Of a DNA stretch of 64,000 bases, positions 17,851 to 26,803 are shown in pieces. Where the stretch lies: the NCBI GenBank assembly GCA_017625725.1, contig JAGAKH010000002.1:62001-126000 (forward strand), given 5' to 3'. Position 1 is the first letter of the stretch. Every line of letters starts with the position of its first letter. Below the pieces are notes generated by a model. The model was given only the letters and a program-made list of their open reading frames with translations. It was not told the origin of the DNA and ran no database searches. The translations under genes were made by a program, and so were the position numbers. Source of the stretch: Bacteroidales bacterium. GTDB lineage: Bacteria > Bacteroidota > Bacteroidia > Bacteroidales > UBA932.

Positions 17851-20619
17851 CTACCTTCTCATGCCTTGAGGTAGTCCTGCATTTGAGCCGCCTCTCGCGG
17901 AATTTGCAGATGTGCCTGTTGTTCCTTTTTTCCCAGGAAGGGTGTAGAAAGGCCAGGTGATACCGACCTTGATCGTTCTTTCAGGTGCGATATATCCTGC
18001 TGCGGTAAAATAGTCCTTGGATTCTTTAGGCCAACCCATGTTGACGTTTATTACCTTTATGAAAACACTTACCCTTTTCCACTGCATGTTGACGAAGAGG
18101 TCAAGGTATGGGCAGTTTCCATATTTCTCCTTTTTCTGGTTATGGAAGACACCGACCACCGGGTTATATGCTGGTGCATACCAATTTGTGGTATAGAGCC
18201 CATGAGCTCCAATCTGCATCTGCATGACGTTCTTTACAACGTCGAATTCAAGATAGTATCTTAAATTCAATGCCAGCATAGGCAACGGCAGTACATCCTC
18301 ATTGGAGGATAACTGGAAAGTCGCCTTATGGTCAAAATGTAGCTTCCAGACCTGGAAGTCCTTCCTTAGAGAAGCCGTAAGTACACTCATAGGCTCTGTG
18401 TTCTGACGAGCTATTCCAAGAGTGTCATAATATATATTGTTATTCAGCAGTGCATATCCGACAGATGCGTCCATCTTCCATCTTGGTATGGATAGTTTTG
18501 CCTCTGCCTTTGTTGATGATATCTTGCTGAAATCATTGTCCCATCTGTAATGGTTTGTAAACATGTGCTGCTGGTAATAGTCAGGCTCAGTCAGCGATGT
18601 TTCAAAGTGAAGGTCCAGTTTCATAGGACTCTTCCTGTCTCTTCTGAACGGATATGCCATGATGGATGCATTGGCTTCGATGCTGAAATCATTGATTTCA
18701 TGTCCCAGGAAGTTATACTTTCCAAAGGCATTCCATATCAGATATTTTTTGTATTGTCCGTTTGCTCCGGCATATGCGTACATCGAATTCTGAACGATGT
18801 TCTGCGGGCCCTTGAGATAGTCAATCGGACTGAAGGCGTAATAATTGGCAAGCTTGTCACCTACGCCGACATCCAGTTTCGATACGATGGCGTCATCAGA
18901 CCATGGCTGCAGTCTCATGAATACCCTGTTCTCTAACTTCATTACCCTAAGGGAGTCCTTGCTCGTCTTTGGGTTGATGTAGAACCTGTCGTTGAAAAAG
19001 TCTCTCTCTGACTGATCTGTAATGTTGTCTTCGTATGTTTTTCTTGCAACTGAATATTCGGTGCTATGACCTATGAATGCTGTGGTAACTCTGGTATCCA
19101 GGGTGTCAACTGCTGAAGAATCAGATACTTCTGCTGAAAGGAGCAATGCTTGTTCTTCTTCGTATCTCTGGATGGCCAAGGAGTCACCGGTAGCCATGAT
19201 GCTGTCCCTGACCGCTTCCTGCATCTTTCTTTCCTTGAGACCCTTGAGGTCCTTGAGGAATGTGAAAGGGATTCTATATGACTGGTCGAGGAACAAAGTG
19301 TTTTTCTTCAGCTTGTTGCTTGCATCCCTTAGATATACTTCAATCTCACGGGAGTCCACTGTAGTATCTCTGATCCAGAAGTTGTCAATGATGCCACCGT
19401 TTTCGCTTCTCTCAACCTTATTGTAGATGAAGCCTGCATGCATCATATATCTCTCTCCGACGTAGTTTGTGGCTATTACTGCATTTCTGTTGTCGGTATC
19501 CTCTCTTCGGAGCATACCTTTACCGCCGAATTTGTGATATCCAAGGGTAAGATTCAGTCCTGGAAGAATGTTCTGTGTGGTCAGAATCTTGATGTTTGTC
19601 TCTTCCTTTACCTTGCTTGACAAGAGATTTCCCCAGTAGCACAATTCTGTGTATGGGGTCTTCGTGTTATATTGCGGAAGGTTTTCCGGAGTGAAACTGT
19701 AGATACGGTAAGGAGCGTAGAAGATTTCGTTGTCTTCGCTTTCACGCTTGAAATAATCGTATAGCTGGACAGGAGAACCGGCTACTCCCAGCCATGAGGC
19801 GTTGACATCCTGGTTGTAGAAAGGATAGTCGTGGAAATTATGGTTGTATGAAGAGTCAGGAGACTGGTCGCGGACGTCAATCAAGTTGTGGAAGTATCTG
19901 TCGTGCTTCCATGTGACAATCCTCTTGTAATGCAGAGAGTCTGGGATTGCAAATGTCTGGAGGATACGCGGTATCGATTCACGAACACTATCCTTGTATG
20001 CCTTTATGCTGTCCTTGACCTCAAGTTTTCTCATCTGCTCTGCAATCTTTCCGGGGAGAGCCTGCTCGTAGTCATATTTCTTGCGTTCCTTTTTCGTGAG
20101 GGAATTGTACCAGGCCTGAAACTTTGCCTGAGCAACTTCAGTGGAGTCCTTTATATATAATGAGTCCAGTTTCTGAAGTTCAAGGGTGTCTCCTGCCTGA
20201 AGCAGAGAATCGCGGACTATGAACCTGGTTGTCGAATCCTTGATCGCTATATAGTACTTGAACTTGAAAGGATCGGTAAATTCCAGAGAGTCAGGAATCC
20301 TGATAGTGTCCCTTGCTTCAATGATTATGGTGTCGGCAACGGCAGAAGTGTCGTTCGCATCTACAGTGTCAGCTACAGCTGATGTGTCCGCGAAACTGAG
20401 ACTGTCTGTTTTTGTGCTGTCGTAGATGAAGCTGCTGTCTGGAGATACCATCGTATCAGCAGGGATCATGAATGAAGAATCCTCCATTCTGTTGATTTGA
20501 ATCGAATCAGCAGAATGTCTGAGTCTTGCCAGCCTGCCGGCTTCAATACCGAAAGACTGGACGGCTGCGATGGCAACAATCAGCAGAGGGAGCCATATTT
20601 TTCCTAAAAAATCCTTCAT
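17851..20619 (-). CDS. putative outer-membrane porin with long N-terminal extension
   Basis: A 922-residue protein. A signal-anchor segment is followed by a Ser/Asp/Thr-rich low-complexity stretch (about residues 40-120, with DTSAVADT twice), a coiled, charged region to about 230, and then an aromatic-rich, alternating beta-strand region to the C-terminus that fits the Bacteroidota putative-porin family. It likely forms an outer-membrane channel of unknown substrate. A TTG codon opens the frame at 20631, but the ATG at 20619 with a promoter right before it is preferred. MltF follows 22 bp downstream. Confidence 0.72.
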   Translation of the reverse strand: MKDFLGKIWLPLLIVAIAAVQSFGIEAGRLARLRHSADSIQINRMEDSSFMIPADTMVSPDSSFIYDSTKTDSLSFADTSAVADTVDANDTSAVADTIIIEARDTIRIPDSLEFTDPFKFKYYIAIKDSTTRFIVRDSLLQAGDTLELQKLDSLYIKDSTEVAQAKFQAWYNSLTKKERKKYDYEQALPGKIAEQMRKLEVKDSIKAYKDSVRESIPRILQTFAIPDSLHYKRIVTWKHDRYFHNLIDVRDQSPDSSYNHNFHDYPFYNQDVNASWLGVAGSPVQLYDYFKRESEDNEIFYAPYRIYSFTPENLPQYNTKTPYTELCYWGNLLSSKVKEETNIKILTTQNILPGLNLTLGYHKFGGKGMLRREDTDNRNAVIATNYVGERYMMHAGFIYNKVERSENGGIIDNFWIRDTTVDSREIEVYLRDASNKLKKNTLFLDQSYRIPFTFLKDLKGLKERKMQEAVRDSIMATGDSLAIQRYEEEQALLLSAEVSDSSAVDTLDTRVTTAFIGHSTEYSVARKTYEDNITDQSERDFFNDRFYINPKTSKDSLRVMKLENRVFMRLQPWSDDAIVSKLDVGVGDKLANYYAFSPIDYLKGPQNIVQNSMYAYAGANGQYKKYLIWNAFGKYNFLGHEINDFSIEANASIMAYPFRRDRKSPMKLDLHFETSLTEPDYYQQHMFTNHYRWDNDFSKISSTKAEAKLSIPRWKMDASVGYALLNNNIYYDTLGIARQNTEPMSVLTASLRKDFQVWKLHFDHKATFQLSSNEDVLPLPMLALNLRYYLEFDVVKNVMQMQIGAHGLYTTNWYAPAYNPVVGVFHNQKKEKYGNCPYLDLFVNMQWKRVSVFIKVINVNMGWPKESKDYFTAAGYIAPERTIKVGITWPFYTLPGKKGTTGTSANSARGGSNAGLPQGMRR

Positions 20620-20628
20620 ACAAGACGG

Positions 20629-20660
20629 CAAAGGTACAAATAATCTGAGGAAAATGCAAA
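20629..20660 (-). promoter_or_regulatory. promoter of the putative porin, nearly leaderless
   Basis: The minus strand has TTTG (20657-20660), 20 bp, TACCTTTG (20629-20636). The ATG begins only 9 bases after the -7 box, so the transcript would have almost no leader. The pncB terminator overlaps the -33 box. Confidence 0.65.
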
Positions 20661-20682
20661 CGGCAGACCTTTGGCCTGCCGT
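20652..20682 (-). terminator. intrinsic terminator of pncB
   Basis: Arms at 20660-20669 and 20673-20682 pair with one mismatch around a 3-base loop, followed on the minus strand by TTTGCATTTT. The T-tract is broken, so strength is uncertain. Confidence 0.6.
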
Positions 20683-20713
20683 AACTTAGCTGTCTTATGT
20701 GTCTGGAGCTGGT

Positions 20714-22198
20714 CTAGATTGAGAAATTTCTGATTTCCTGAACGATTCGGTTGATGATTCCCATCTTAAGGTTGTAGAGGTCATCCGAGATGTCCACCTT
20801 GTAATAATGTGGGTTGATCAGACGTCTCTCGCTAGGACTGAAATGCATCAGAGTGTCGTTGAAATAGGCTTTTTTCTCTGCCAGTGTATGAACAGGGACG
20901 CATCTGCTGCCGTTCTCGATCACTTTATGCTGAAGTTTCAGTACGGTATAGCTTCCCGCTTCAAATGTCTTGTTCTTGTATCTGTCCTGTTCGTCACATA
21001 CTGTAAAGGTGTCTCCTGCCTCGATCTTACGACTGAGTTCGTCACCTTTCAGACAGGTTACGTCTACTTTGTAGATTTCTCCCTTCTGAGGGTCTGTAAT
21101 CATGATTCTGTATGTGATCTGGAATCCCGGGTTTATCAGCTTGATCTTGTCTTCGGATCTTTTCAGTACTGCTTCACCGTCGATCTGTACCAGCTTATAG
21201 ACATTGCCGAAACATGGAGCTGCCTTGCTGGTCGCAATTGCATCACCTACACCGTATGAATCGATGCATGCTCCCTGTCTTTCAAGGTCGGTAATAAGAT
21301 ATTCGTCAAGTGAATTGGTTGCGAATATCTTGCACTGTGTGAATCCGTTTTCGTCGAGTATCCTTCTGCACTCCATTGAAAGATAGGCAAGGTCACCGCT
21401 GTCGAGCCTTACGCCGAATCCGGGTTCATAGTCATTGCCGATTCCGTTTTCCCTATATGACCTGATGGCATTGAGAACTCCGCATTTGAGTGTGTCGTAG
21501 GTGTCGATGAGCAGGATAAGCGGCTCTCCTCTATGGGTCTTTATGTATGTGTCGAAGGCCTTGTATTCTCCATCGACCGAGCTTCCGAATGCGGTGACAT
21601 AACTATGAGCCATGGTTCCTGTCGAACCGTAGTCATACATCGCCCCAGTCATGATGTTCGAGGTGGCACTGCAGCCAGCGATGATCGCCGCCTTTGCTCC
21701 GTATACGGCAGCCCATGGACCGTGAGCCCTTCTCGAACCGAATTCGCTTACAGGACGGTTGGTCGCCCTGCATACCCTGGACGCCTTGGTAGCAACAGCC
21801 ATCTGATGGTTCATTATGCAGAGCATCGGGGTCTCGAGAACCTGTGCCTCGATCAGAGGACCTTCCACTATTATTATCGGCTCGTTAGGAAAGGCTATTT
21901 CCCCTTCCCTCATTGCATACACATTGCCTGTAAACTTCATGGAAGAAAGGTATTCCCTGTATTCAGCATACTCGGCTCCAGGGAGGAATTTCTCAAAGAA
22001 CTCAGGATCCATGTTGCCCAGGTTCCCAATCATTTCAATCACCTCATCCGTGCCGCTGACTACAGCCCAGTTGTTGTTCTCAGGAGCTTTTCGGTAGAAA
22101 AGGTTGAATACGGCAATCTGATCCTTCATGCCGCTATCGTAGAATGACTTTCCCATGGTATACTGGTACTTGTCAGAACAGTAAGCGATATTGAACAT
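20714..22198 (-). CDS. pncB: nicotinate phosphoribosyltransferase
   Basis: A 494-residue enzyme of the NAPRTase family that joins nicotinate and PRPP to make nicotinate mononucleotide in the Preiss-Handler NAD salvage route. Family features include the N-terminal SDKYQYTMGKSF, the EFGSRRAHG loop (about 152-160), and the LLIDTYDTLKCG and VRLDSGDLAYL blocks. It is alone on its strand, bounded by a terminator downstream and a divergent kinase gene upstream. The 494-residue length fits the longer PncB subfamily. The call is secure. Confidence 0.93.
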   Translation of the reverse strand: MFNIAYCSDKYQYTMGKSFYDSGMKDQIAVFNLFYRKAPENNNWAVVSGTDEVIEMIGNLGNMDPEFFEKFLPGAEYAEYREYLSSMKFTGNVYAMREGEIAFPNEPIIIVEGPLIEAQVLETPMLCIMNHQMAVATKASRVCRATNRPVSEFGSRRAHGPWAAVYGAKAAIIAGCSATSNIMTGAMYDYGSTGTMAHSYVTAFGSSVDGEYKAFDTYIKTHRGEPLILLIDTYDTLKCGVLNAIRSYRENGIGNDYEPGFGVRLDSGDLAYLSMECRRILDENGFTQCKIFATNSLDEYLITDLERQGACIDSYGVGDAIATSKAAPCFGNVYKLVQIDGEAVLKRSEDKIKLINPGFQITYRIMITDPQKGEIYKVDVTCLKGDELSRKIEAGDTFTVCDEQDRYKNKTFEAGSYTVLKLQHKVIENGSRCVPVHTLAEKKAYFNDTLMHFSPSERRLINPHYYKVDISDDLYNLKMGIINRIVQEIRNFSI

Positions 22199-22226
22199 AA
22201 TGATTAGGTAAAAGTTTATTGATATG

Positions 22227-22234
22227 CAAATGTA
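22227..22234 (-). promoter_or_regulatory. putative promoter -7 box of pncB
   Basis: The minus-strand TACATTTG fits TAnnTTTG, 28 bp before the pncB ATG. The -33 position has only a weak match. Confidence 0.4.
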
Positions 22235-22284
22235 CTTAAGTTTTTGTAAATTCGCAGAATTATTTGGTATAACTGTAAGGTCGT

Positions 22285-23736
22285 ATGGAGATCAAATCTC
22301 AATTGGAATCGCTCTTCCTGTCATATTTCGGACATCTTCCGGAAAGTATGGTCCCGATCACAGGTTCGGGAAGCAACAGAAACTATTTCAGGATGACGTA
22401 TGCCGGGGATTCATGCATCGGAGTGTATGGTACCGATCCCGATGAGAACAGGGCGTTCATATATCTTTCAAGGCATTTTCGGGGCAGAGGAATAGATGTT
22501 CCGGAAGTCTTTCTCTACAGCGAAGATTCAATGTGCTATATTCAGGAGGATTTAGGCTCCGTACATCTTTATGATATGGTCGCAGAAGCCGGTAAGGCAT
22601 CAGGAGGAGGGGATGATTCATGGAAGAGAATCGAAGGAATCCTCTGTACAGTCATGAAGGAACTTGCCAGAATACAGTTTGACGGTGCTAAGGGGCTTGA
22701 TTTCGAAAGATGCTATCCGGAGCCTTCGTTTAACCGGAGGATGGTGATGTTCGATCTGAACTATTTCAAGTATTGCTTCCTGAAAGCTACCGGGACAGAA
22801 TTCAATGAGATAGCATTGCAGGATGACTTTGAAAGGTTTGCAGATGCTCTGTTGTCTGAAGATTCTGACTCCTTTATGTACAGGGACTTCCAGTCCCGTA
22901 ATGTGATGGTCAAGGATGGAGTGCCGTATTTTATTGATTTTCAAGGAGGAAGAAGGGGGCCGCTGTACTATGATGTGGCGTCCTTTGTATATCATTCCAG
23001 ATCGGCATTCCCTGAATGGCTCAGAGAGAAGATGCTGAAGGCATATCTGGATGCAGCATCCGGGTATCTCCGCATTTGCTATGAAAGTTTCAGGGAAAAG
23101 TTACGGATGTTTATCCTGTTCAGGACCCTTCAGGTTCTGGGAGCATATGGCTTCCGCGGATGGATGGAACATAAGGCTAATTTTGTAACCTCGATTTCTG
23201 CCGCCGCTTCTTTCCTGAGGGATTTCCTTTCTCAGCCCCTCTCGGATTATCCGTATCTGAATGAAGTTCTGCTGAAGATGCTTGAACGTCCGGTGCTGGC
23301 TCCTCGAGACAGTACTGACGGGCGGCTCAAGGTGACTGTAACCAGTTTTTCTTATAAGAAAGGCATACCGGAGGATCCTTCAGGAAACGGAGGAGGATAT
23401 GTCTTTGACTGCAGGTCCATCCATAATCCGGGAAGATATGAGATGTATAAGAAATTGACAGGGATGGACGATCCGGTGATACGCTTCCTGGAAGATGATG
23501 GGGAAATTACAGGCTTTCTTTCCCATGTATATGGAGTTGTGGATCCCCATGTGGAAACGTTCATGGCCAGAGGTTTTGATAGTCTTATGGTTAGTTTCGG
23601 GTGCACGGGAGGACAACATAGGTCAGTCTATTGTGCTGAACATCTGGCAAAGCACCTGATTGAAAAGTATTCCGGTATAGAAGTGCGTCTTGTTCATCGT
23701 GAGCAGGGAGTCGATAAATATATGAGCAGGTTATGA
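22285..23736 (+). CDS. AmgK-like sugar kinase fused to a RapZ C-terminal domain
   Basis: A 483-residue two-domain protein. Residues 1 to about 335 are an aminoglycoside-phosphotransferase-like kinase: GSGSNRNYF near the N-terminus, the catalytic loop YRDFQSRNV (199-207) with the catalytic Asp at 201, and metal-binding DFQGG from 218. From about 349 the protein matches the RapZ C-terminal domain: VTSFSYKKGIP, FDCRSIHNPG and SFGCTGGQHRSVYCA (from about 437). AmgK phosphorylates the anomeric carbon of MurNAc/GlcNAc in peptidoglycan recycling, and E. coli RapZ senses glucosamine-6-phosphate. The 4 bp overlap with a MurU-like gene supports the AmgK role. Substrate is inferred. Confidence 0.8.
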   Translation: MEIKSQLESLFLSYFGHLPESMVPITGSGSNRNYFRMTYAGDSCIGVYGTDPDENRAFIYLSRHFRGRGIDVPEVFLYSEDSMCYIQEDLGSVHLYDMVAEAGKASGGGDDSWKRIEGILCTVMKELARIQFDGAKGLDFERCYPEPSFNRRMVMFDLNYFKYCFLKATGTEFNEIALQDDFERFADALLSEDSDSFMYRDFQSRNVMVKDGVPYFIDFQGGRRGPLYYDVASFVYHSRSAFPEWLREKMLKAYLDAASGYLRICYESFREKLRMFILFRTLQVLGAYGFRGWMEHKANFVTSISAAASFLRDFLSQPLSDYPYLNEVLLKMLERPVLAPRDSTDGRLKVTVTSFSYKKGIPEDPSGNGGGYVFDCRSIHNPGRYEMYKKLTGMDDPVIRFLEDDGEITGFLSHVYGVVDPHVETFMARGFDSLMVSFGCTGGQHRSVYCAEHLAKHLIEKYSGIEVRLVHREQGVDKYMSRL

Positions 23737-24470
23737 AAGCAATGATCTTCGCAGCCGGTCTGGGTACTCGCTTGAAGCCTATGACGGATACAATGCCCAA
23801 AGCATTGGTGCCGGTGTGTGGGAAGCCGCTGATCTCTCATGTGATTGAGAAACTTGAGTCGGCCGGGATAGACGGTCTTGTCGTGAATGTACATCATTTC
23901 GCAGATATGCTGGAGGAATGGCTCTCGCAAAACAGACCATCAGTCTCTATCTCGGACGAAAGGGAATGTCTGCTGGAAACCGGAGGGGCTGTTCTTAATG
24001 CAAGACCTTATCTGGACGGTCACGGTGAGTTTCTGATCCATAATGTAGACATTCTCTCGGATCTGGACGTGGCCGGTTTTGTCGCTGCAGTCAGACCTGA
24101 CGCCATGGCGACCTTGCTGGTGAGTGACAGGAAGACTTCAAGATACCTGCTTTTTGAACCGGAATCCATGAGGCTAGCCGGCTGGATGAATGTCTCTACA
24201 GGTGAAGTACGTTCGCCTTATGAAGGTCTGGCCCCGGAGAAATATGTGGCATTGGCGTTTTCTGGCATTCATGTGATGTCGGATAAAGTCTTTCCGTTGA
24301 TGGAGGAATATGCACAGAGACATGGCAGACGTTTTTCCGTCATTGACTTTTATCTTGAAATATGCTGCCTTTATGATATATTTGGTGTAAAGATTGAAAA
24401 TCTGAATCTTATAGATGTAGGTAAACTTGACACCCTTGCTGCTGCAGAAGAATTCTGCCGCCAGTCGTGA
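23733..24470 (+). CDS. MurU-like sugar-1-phosphate nucleotidyltransferase
   Basis: A 245-residue nucleotidyltransferase. The N-terminal signature FAAGLGTRLKPMTDTMPKAL (about residues 6-25) includes the catalytic Arg and Lys. NVDILSDLD near residue 105 supplies the metal-binding Asp. The length and sequence fit MurU, which makes UDP-MurNAc from MurNAc-1-phosphate, better than the longer GlmU or RmlA. It overlaps the kinase-RapZ gene by 4 bp, so both would be made together, giving the kinase and uridylyltransferase steps of an anabolic MurNAc salvage route. Other sugar-1-phosphates cannot be excluded. Confidence 0.78.
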   Translation: MKAMIFAAGLGTRLKPMTDTMPKALVPVCGKPLISHVIEKLESAGIDGLVVNVHHFADMLEEWLSQNRPSVSISDERECLLETGGAVLNARPYLDGHGEFLIHNVDILSDLDVAGFVAAVRPDAMATLLVSDRKTSRYLLFEPESMRLAGWMNVSTGEVRSPYEGLAPEKYVALAFSGIHVMSDKVFPLMEEYAQRHGRRFSVIDFYLEICCLYDIFGVKIENLNLIDVGKLDTLAAAEEFCRQS

Positions 24471-24548
24471 AAAACAGCTGTCATATCAAGCTGGCGAAGC
24501 GGATGGAGAAATATGATAGCATTATATGTAATAAATGATAGATCTTTT

Positions 24549-24926
24549 ATGAAATTCATCGGTAACATCTTGTGGCTCGTGCTTGGCGGCCTCCTGGTCA
24601 GCCTTTATTATTTTATTGTAGGACTCCTGTTCTGCATCACCATCATAGGCATTCCTTTTGGTCTGCAGCTGATTAAAATGGGACAGTTCGCCCTCTGGCC
24701 TTTCGGCAACGAGGCACAGTCAGATACAAATGACGGAGGCTGCCTCTCTATCCTCATGAACATAGTATGGATACTCGTCGGAGGTATTGAGATAGCAGCC
24801 ATTCATGTTACATTCGGTTTGTTCTGCTGTCTTACTATTGTAGGAATCCCATTCGGAGTCCAGCACTTCAAGATGACTATTCTGGCTCTTGTTCCGTTTG
24901 GCAAGAAGATCGGTCCACGGAATTAG
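24549..24926 (+). CDS. YccF domain membrane protein
   Basis: A 125-residue membrane protein made of two similar halves. Each has a hydrophobic helix pair and the motif GIPFGLQ/GIPFGVQ with a following PFG (about residues 36-57 and 97-120), matching the duplicated YccF domain. The function of YccF proteins is unknown. A longer frame opens at 24513, but the ATG at 24549 gives the usual family N-terminus. The last 50 bp overlap the convergent CPBP protease gene, so the two transcripts are antisense at their ends. Confidence 0.8.
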   Translation: MKFIGNILWLVLGGLLVSLYYFIVGLLFCITIIGIPFGLQLIKMGQFALWPFGNEAQSDTNDGGCLSILMNIVWILVGGIEIAAIHVTFGLFCCLTIVGIPFGVQHFKMTILALVPFGKKIGPRN

Positions 24927-25770
24927 TCCGTATGATTATGATGGCACATATTACTGTCGCCAGACATGCCACATAAGCCAGGGCGTAGCTCCACCCGTTC
25001 ATTGCTTCGAAGAAATAGTCGACATCTTTTAGCGATGGTATCCTGCTGATTGCCAATGACATCGTGTTGTTGGCAAAATGCATCAGCATGGTGAGTTTCA
25101 ACGACCCGGTCTTGTAATATACATAACCGAAAAGAACACCCATTATGAAGGCCGGCAGTGCCTGCCATGGATTCATGTGTATCACTGCGAAGAAAACTGC
25201 TGATGTCAGTATGGCATTTACGGGGCTGGTCTTGCTCAGAAGTCCTCTTAACACGACGCCTCTGCATAACCACTCTTCAAAGAAGGGGGCAAAAACCGAT
25301 ACTGATATGAAGTTGATCAGAAACGGCCCTTCTGTCAGACTCTTCATCGCCTGCTCGATAGCTTCAGGCATAGGTGGAAGAAGAAGTGCTATCGGTTCTG
25401 TCACGACAGCAGCTGCAATTGTTGCAGCAACTACGGTCAGCGAGGTACCTGTCAAGCCTAGTTTCCTGCCTTCAAACCTGTCGACCGATATGGCCGGTAA
25501 ATTTCCTCTTTTGTTTTTTCTGCTCTCAAACCATGCGTAAATCATTGCCGGGATAAACAACAATGGATAGGAAACCAATGTTCCTATGCTGTCATTCATC
25601 TCCGGTATCAATGTCTTCAAGCCAAGGAGGACCGTCATGCTCAGAAGATTTCCGATGAGGAACATTATAAGAACCGCAAACATTCCCTTGAAGCCGGGCA
25701 GATAGTGTGAATAACAGGAAAAGAGACCCTCGGATCTCTTTTCACTGTCGTTATGGATGATGTCTGTCAT
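24877..25770 (-). CDS. CPBP family intramembrane glutamic endopeptidase
   Basis: A 297-residue multi-spanning protein with the CPBP/Abi (CAAX-prenyl-protease-like) motifs: EEWLCRG around residue 168, FFAVIHMNPW (conserved His) and the FGYVYYKTGSL region. About seven to eight membrane helices are visible. These proteins are membrane proteases, or presumed so, with roles from prenyl-peptide processing to bacteriocin self-immunity. It begins 3 bp after the second nucleotidyltransferase gene, so they form one operon; no bacteriocin gene was seen nearby. Substrate unknown. The 3' end overlaps yccF. Confidence 0.85.
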   Translation of the reverse strand: MTDIIHNDSEKRSEGLFSCYSHYLPGFKGMFAVLIMFLIGNLLSMTVLLGLKTLIPEMNDSIGTLVSYPLLFIPAMIYAWFESRKNKRGNLPAISVDRFEGRKLGLTGTSLTVVAATIAAAVVTEPIALLLPPMPEAIEQAMKSLTEGPFLINFISVSVFAPFFEEWLCRGVVLRGLLSKTSPVNAILTSAVFFAVIHMNPWQALPAFIMGVLFGYVYYKTGSLKLTMLMHFANNTMSLAISRIPSLKDVDYFFEAMNGWSYALAYVACLATVICAIIIIRTNSVDRSSCQTEQEPE

Positions 25771-25773
25771 TTT

Positions 25774-26706
25774 TTATTTGCTGTAAAGAGGTCTAGGGTA
25801 GATTCCCTGATCTGCAAATTCCTGGAACTTAGCGACTACGCCAGGTCTGTCTTCCTTGAAGGTGACTCCGAACCAGCGTGAAGTGGTTGAAAGGAGTTCG
25901 CATCTTCCTGTACCGTTCTTGATGAGACTGTCGATTGCAAACGGGATATAGAATTCTGCCTTGAGCTCGTTGATGTTCTTTTCAAGGAATGAAGTGAAGA
26001 TGTCTTCTGTCTTTTCAAAATAGTCAGGTGTGAATCCCCACATATTCATCGAGCAGAGTGATTTTGCTGCAAGCTCCACTTTTTCACCCTTGCCGTTTTC
26101 ACCATATATTTTGCCATCTTCCGCTCTTGCAATCTTATGATGTTCTTCGACGTCGGTCAGGAAACCGGTGCTGTCTGCAACACCGATACCACGGGATACT
26201 CCACCTGATTCAGAAAGAGTGTTATCGAGTTCGAATCCTACAAGAGCATATTCTCCGGTCTTTCCTTCGTGTGCTCTCAGCCAGTCACCGAGAATCCTGA
26301 ATGAGTCCTTTCCGTAGTAGTCGTCACCATTGATCACTGCAAACGGTTCTTTGATGACATCTTTTGCCATAAGTACTGCGTGAGCTGTACCCCAAGGCTT
26401 CTCTCTGTCCGGATTCAATGTGAACTGAGCAGGAATCTTGTTCAGTTCCTGGGTTACGAACTGAAACTCCAGAGGTTCACCGTCAATGCAGGTCACGTGA
26501 CTGTATCTTTCTCTTACGTTCTTCTCCATCTGCTCTTTGAAATATTCACGTACGATGTATACAACTTTGCCGAATCCAGCCTGAACGGCATCATAGATAG
26601 AATAATCAATGATGGTTTCTCCGTCTGGGCCAAGTCCGTCCATCTGCTTAAGTCCTCCGTAGCGGCTTCCCATTCCTGCTGCTAGTACTAGAAGTGTAGG
26701 TTTCAT
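25774..26706 (-). CDS. sugar nucleotidyltransferase
   Basis: A 310-residue NTP-transferase-fold protein. The N-terminus has LVLAAGMGSRYGGLKQMDGLGPDGE, here split over residues 5-29, with the Gly-rich NTP loop; FAVINGDDYYG (about 125-135) supplies the metal-binding Asp. The family is common in Bacteroidales beside the AmgK-like kinase genes, and the substrate is unknown; a sugar phosphate is likely. The frame opens at 26760, but the ATG at 26706 fits the family start. The CPBP gene follows 3 bp later. Confidence 0.75.
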   Translation of the reverse strand: MKPTLLVLAAGMGSRYGGLKQMDGLGPDGETIIDYSIYDAVQAGFGKVVYIVREYFKEQMEKNVRERYSHVTCIDGEPLEFQFVTQELNKIPAQFTLNPDREKPWGTAHAVLMAKDVIKEPFAVINGDDYYGKDSFRILGDWLRAHEGKTGEYALVGFELDNTLSESGGVSRGIGVADSTGFLTDVEEHHKIARAEDGKIYGENGKGEKVELAAKSLCSMNMWGFTPDYFEKTEDIFTSFLEKNINELKAEFYIPFAIDSLIKNGTGRCELLSTTSRWFGVTFKEDRPGVVAKFQEFADQGIYPRPLYSK

Positions 26707-26757
26707 GTTTAATGATTTTATTGTTATTAAAATTATGTGCGATTGCGTAAAATCTTT

Positions 26758-26775
26758 CAAATTTAATTATTTTTG
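26758..26775. promoter_or_regulatory. back-to-back promoter -7 boxes between the nucleotidyltransferase and divIC-like genes
   Basis: TAAATTTG on the minus strand (26758-26765) and TATTTTTG on the plus strand (26768-26775) are 2 bp apart. Each fits TAnnTTTG. A TTG lies 22 bp upstream of the plus box (26743-26745). The two polymerases would compete for this site. Confidence 0.45.
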
Positions 26776-26803
26776 TCGATACATCTCATAAAAAGAGCAA
26801 AAA

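Noticed and set aside
24877..25770. CPBP protease as bacteriocin immunity protein
   Set aside because: No small double-Gly peptide, radical SAM or ABC exporter gene lies nearby.
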